From Pyronema omphalodes (lineage: Eukaryota; Ascomycota; Pezizomycetes; Pezizales; Pyronemataceae): a stretch of 64,000 bases of DNA. The notes under the pieces were generated by a model, which worked only from the letters and a program-made list of their open reading frames with translations, made no database searches and was not told the origin of the DNA. A program made the translations under genes and the position numbers. The stretch is from positions 1,550,001 to 1,614,000 of the forward strand of contig JAJJXM010000001.1 of the NCBI GenBank assembly GCA_024516155.1. The letters are read 5' to 3'. Shown here in pieces: positions 61,157 to 64,000 of this stretch. How positions within the stretch are numbered: the stretch's first letter is position 1; each line of letters begins with the position of its first letter.

Positions 61157-62897
61157 TTAAACCTTGTCACCATACGTCTCCACTACCCAAGCACAAAAGT
61201 TCTCCCACATCTGATTCCACTCATGCATCCTCTCCTTCCTAATACCCTTCTCAATACCAACCGGTACTCCATCGAATGCAGCGTATCTGACACCAGTCTC
61301 GGCAAGATCACCCAATCCCTCAAGTCCAACATTATCATAAGCCTGTAACACCTGCCAGTAATCATGCGTCAAACTTCCCGTCTGTGTCTGTCCCAAGATA
61401 CCTGGATCATCGTTGTTGATGGAAACGGGTACACCATGGGCCATGTATGCAGGAAGCGGGTGTGACATGATGCTGGCAGTAAGTCTAAGAATCTCGTTGG
61501 AGATAGGACAGACTTCCATACAGATACCACGTTCGCGGGCCAGTTTCATAAGGTGAGGGTGTTTAAACATTGAGAAACCATGGCCAATTCTCTTAGCGCC
61601 CAACAACACGGCGTCGAAAAGGTTGTTATCAGTTTCGCTACCGTCGCCGGCAGTTTCTCCGGCGTGTAAGAAGAGTGGAATATCCACGTTGGCTTCGGCA
61701 CACATTCTTTTGAACTTGAGGAATTCGGAAGCATGCTCACGGAGAGTGCGTCCTTTGTCTTCCTGACCAACTAGATCGAAACCAGAGAGGTAGGCGGGGT
61801 GCTTTAGTTTAGCGTCGATGCAACTTTGCATGGACTCCATGATTCTTTCTGGGCCAAAGATTCGGATATCAGTATAAATAACCCTGGCACCCCAGAAGCC
61901 TGGGTTGGCTTTCTTGAACTCCTCTACCACCTCGCCGAAGACACGGACTACGTCATGGTTTTCTAGGATACGACCAGTTTCGGCTTCCTGAAAAGTCATG
62001 ACGAATGCGATACGGATATCTGCCCAGCTGCAACCGTCATCGTAGACATTCTCCAATACCTCACGAACGAACGCACGGAAAATTGGCTCGTAATAGATGA
62101 TTTGTTGGATCACACCGAAGATGCTTTGGAATTTCGCCCAGATTAGGTTGATCCCTTCGTGGTGCTTCATGGATTCGTCGGGGGTAATTGTCGTGCGGGA
62201 TTTGAACCAGGCGCGGAATGCATCTTGCGGGGATCCAGAACTTGGGAAAGTATCGGCGGCAACGTTGACCGGAACCAACGATGAGGGTTCGTAGGCGTTG
62301 GTGTAGATTGAAGCCGCAGAGTTGACGGTTTCTGGGCGGAAGGTAAATTGTACATCGGCAGTCTCCAAGTTCTCAGTGGTTAATGGTCTGTCGGAAAACA
62401 TGTGCATTCCCTTAGTCGCCAAACAATGGTCAAGGAGCCAATCCACTACTGTTGTCAGCATACCCCCCCCCCCCCCCCCTTACAACGAAAAAGTACAACT
62501 TACTATCGACCATGGCCTCAAGATGAGCGTGCAACAAAGCTCCCTTGGGGAACTTCTTGACAATCTTCCAGAGCTCGGTACGCTCCATACGCTCCTTTGC
62601 TAGGGTGAAGCACATTCCCGGGAAGACATCTCCTTCTTGCTCTTCAACCTTTGCCCATACGCTTGCAGCTTCTTTGGCGCGGATCTTGGAGATAATTGCG
62701 GAGGCTTGTTTGGCGACTGGGGAGAGACGCTGACGGAATGCATGGTCTGGGGAGTAGTCAGCTTCATGGTCTTGAAGTTATGGTTCTCTCGTGGGCAGAC
62801 CATGACGGAGGGCCTGTTCCTCTGCGATGAGAGCCGCGCGAGAAGCTTCATACTCCGCAAGCTCAGTAGCTAAAGTATGATCTGTGAGATTCGACAT
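61157..62897 (-). CDS. ADGF/ADA2-type adenosine deaminase
   Basis: Three exons: 62897-62801, 62746-62504 and 62445-61157, closing at 542 residues. Metal and substrate motifs are intact: HAHLEAMVD (HxH), FLHAGETAGDG, KRIGHGFSM, MEVCPISNE and SINNDDPGI. The long N-terminal helical region (RQRLSPVAKQASAIISKIRA) is typical of ADGF/CECR1-like enzymes. There is no signal peptide, so a cytosolic enzyme converting adenosine to inosine is likely. Intron 1 (54 bp, CTGAC branch, CCCCAG acceptor) uses an unusual GTCTGC donor and removes an in-frame UAA. Intron 2 (58 bp) contains 17 consecutive C (G17 on the transcript) and a CAGTAG double acceptor; TAG gives VDMDWLL, CAG gives one extra residue. Confidence 0.9.
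62463..62479 (+). repeat. C17 homopolymer in an intron
   Basis: Seventeen consecutive C on the plus strand, G17 in the pre-mRNA of the deaminase gene, between donor and branch point of intron 2. Confidence 0.95.
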
Positions 62898-64000
62898 CGT
62901 GTAGTGTAGATAGTTCCGTAGCAGAAGTGGAGGATGTCAACCGTTTATAACCGAACGTGTTGGATTCTTGACCGCGTGACCGTCACGACGCGTTTTCTTT
63001 TTCAAGAATTAGAAGTGGCACAACGCGGAATGTAGAGTACATCAATGAGCTTACTATGTGAGTCAATTGGTGATCAATTTTGGAAAAGGAACCTGGTAGT
63101 AGTGTAACCCCGCTGCCCCGCATCTTGGAGTTGACCGGCGCCGTAAGGGGGACTGAAGCTCAAAAGCGGGATTGGCCGCCTGTTGCTCTGTATTGTCGTA
63201 TTAAAGGGCTTGGGGTAAAACCATGTTTAATTCTACGATGTCATGGGTTTCTGAAAAGAATTTTTAAGGAAAAGTAACAAATGATGTACACTTTCAATGC
63301 TATGATTCCTTTGGTTTTAGGAATCTTCTGCAATTGAACACGCGCAAGCTAATTGCACGCGCACTTATTTCTACGCGTGGCTTGGCGGCTTAGACAGACC
63401 CCGGATGGCTCGTAATGGCCGTGTACTTCATGATGTCTCACTTGTTCATGTCAGGTTGCCTGGCACTTCCATTAGGTACTTCGATCGAGTGAGCGGACAT
63501 TCGATTCATCAGTTGTCACTAATGTGCATATAAAAACATGATCTACAATTAGCTTGAGCCGCTGATCTCTGGATGCATTAAAGACCGTCACTCATCATGA
63601 ACCACTAAATCGAGTGATATCAATTGCAGACATTTGTTCAGTCAGACGATATTTAAAGGTAAAATCTAAATATAGCGACTAAACTGTAAAATTAAGTCAC
63701 TTCATAGTTCGTTTAAAGAATGATCACATTGTTGCAGCTTAAAAATTTGGCGATTGAGACAACCACCTGCAGGCTTTGAAAATCGATGAATCGAAGGTTT
63801 TTATGAAGATCAGTATTTCCAGATTTATGCATGGTGGCCGTTAACGGCTGTGGATTCCGATCCAACCTACTGGAGATCCGTCGGCGTATGGGTAAATCCG
63901 TTTGTTGGTCCAAATTGAAATGCACCTTAAATTATTTGTGGTTGGATTATTCTTCAACTAATTAACTCTGTGAAATTTAGGGGGTTGCAGAGAAGGTGTA
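62898..64000. other. Upstream flank of the deaminase gene, no gene seen
   Basis: Last 1.1 kb of the window. Short frames only (63080-63277, 63713-63925), without motifs. Confidence 0.5.

Noticed and set aside
1..64000. CRISPR arrays, bacterial operons, rRNA or prophage
   Set aside because: The window is eukaryotic with spliceosomal introns. None of the tandem repeats has CRISPR-like repeat-spacer structure, and no rRNA-like sequence was recognised.

Overview
The window looks like nuclear DNA of a filamentous ascomycete (Pezizomycotina). Nearly every gene has short introns, mostly 48-66 bp, with GTAAGT/GTATGT/GTGAGT donors, CTAAC/CTGAC-type branch points and YAG acceptors. The products are typical of the group: HECT ligase HUL5, mitochondrial uS7m, class II cAMP phosphodiesterase, ADGF-type adenosine deaminase, secreted arabinanase, a GMC flavoenzyme and GPI-anchored wall proteins. 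Wide AT-rich spacers and the gene mix would fit an early-diverging class such as Orbiliomycetes or Pezizomycetes, but that placement is only inference. I rebuilt the gene models by joining exons across splice sites I could read. Most multi-exon models close in frame over their full length, and the exceptions are flagged.

Layout. 0.2-9 kb: HUL5 ubiquitin ligase (-), mitochondrial ribosomal protein uS7m (+), RING/CCCH makorin-like protein (+). 9.9-18.2 kb: secreted and surface genes, namely GH43 arabinanase (-), a GPI-anchored PEBP-cupredoxin fusion (-) and a cellobiose-dehydrogenase-like GMC oxidoreductase (+) with a one-base frameshift. 19.7-23.2 kb: a 1163-residue disordered protein with a C-terminal Cys cluster (-). 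23.2-31.9 kb: gene-poor, with degenerate minisatellites, one doubtful small gene and a 182-residue secreted protein (-). 31.9-38.7 kb: a single-pass membrane protein (+) and PDE1 (+). 38.7-46.3 kb: a 7.6 kb gene desert holding a 774 bp hAT-like non-autonomous transposon and a G20 tract. 46.3-56.7 kb: a small Ser-rich protein (+), a small RRM-like protein (-), a large MFS transporter interrupted by an in-frame UAG (-), a small protein with an RVxF motif (+) and a peroxisomal SCP2 protein (-). 58.6-60.4 kb: a tandem array of exon-intron units, the most unusual object here. 61.2-62.9 kb: ADGF-type adenosine deaminase (-).

The genes do not form one pathway or an obvious biosynthetic cluster. The clearest thematic group is the 9.9-18.2 kb stretch of wall or secretome genes (arabinan degradation, CDH-like redox enzyme, copper-site surface protein). 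The best candidates for something undescribed are the exon-intron tandem array at 58.7-60.0 kb, the in-frame UAG in the MFS gene, the PEBP-cupredoxin-GPI architecture and the hAT-like element.
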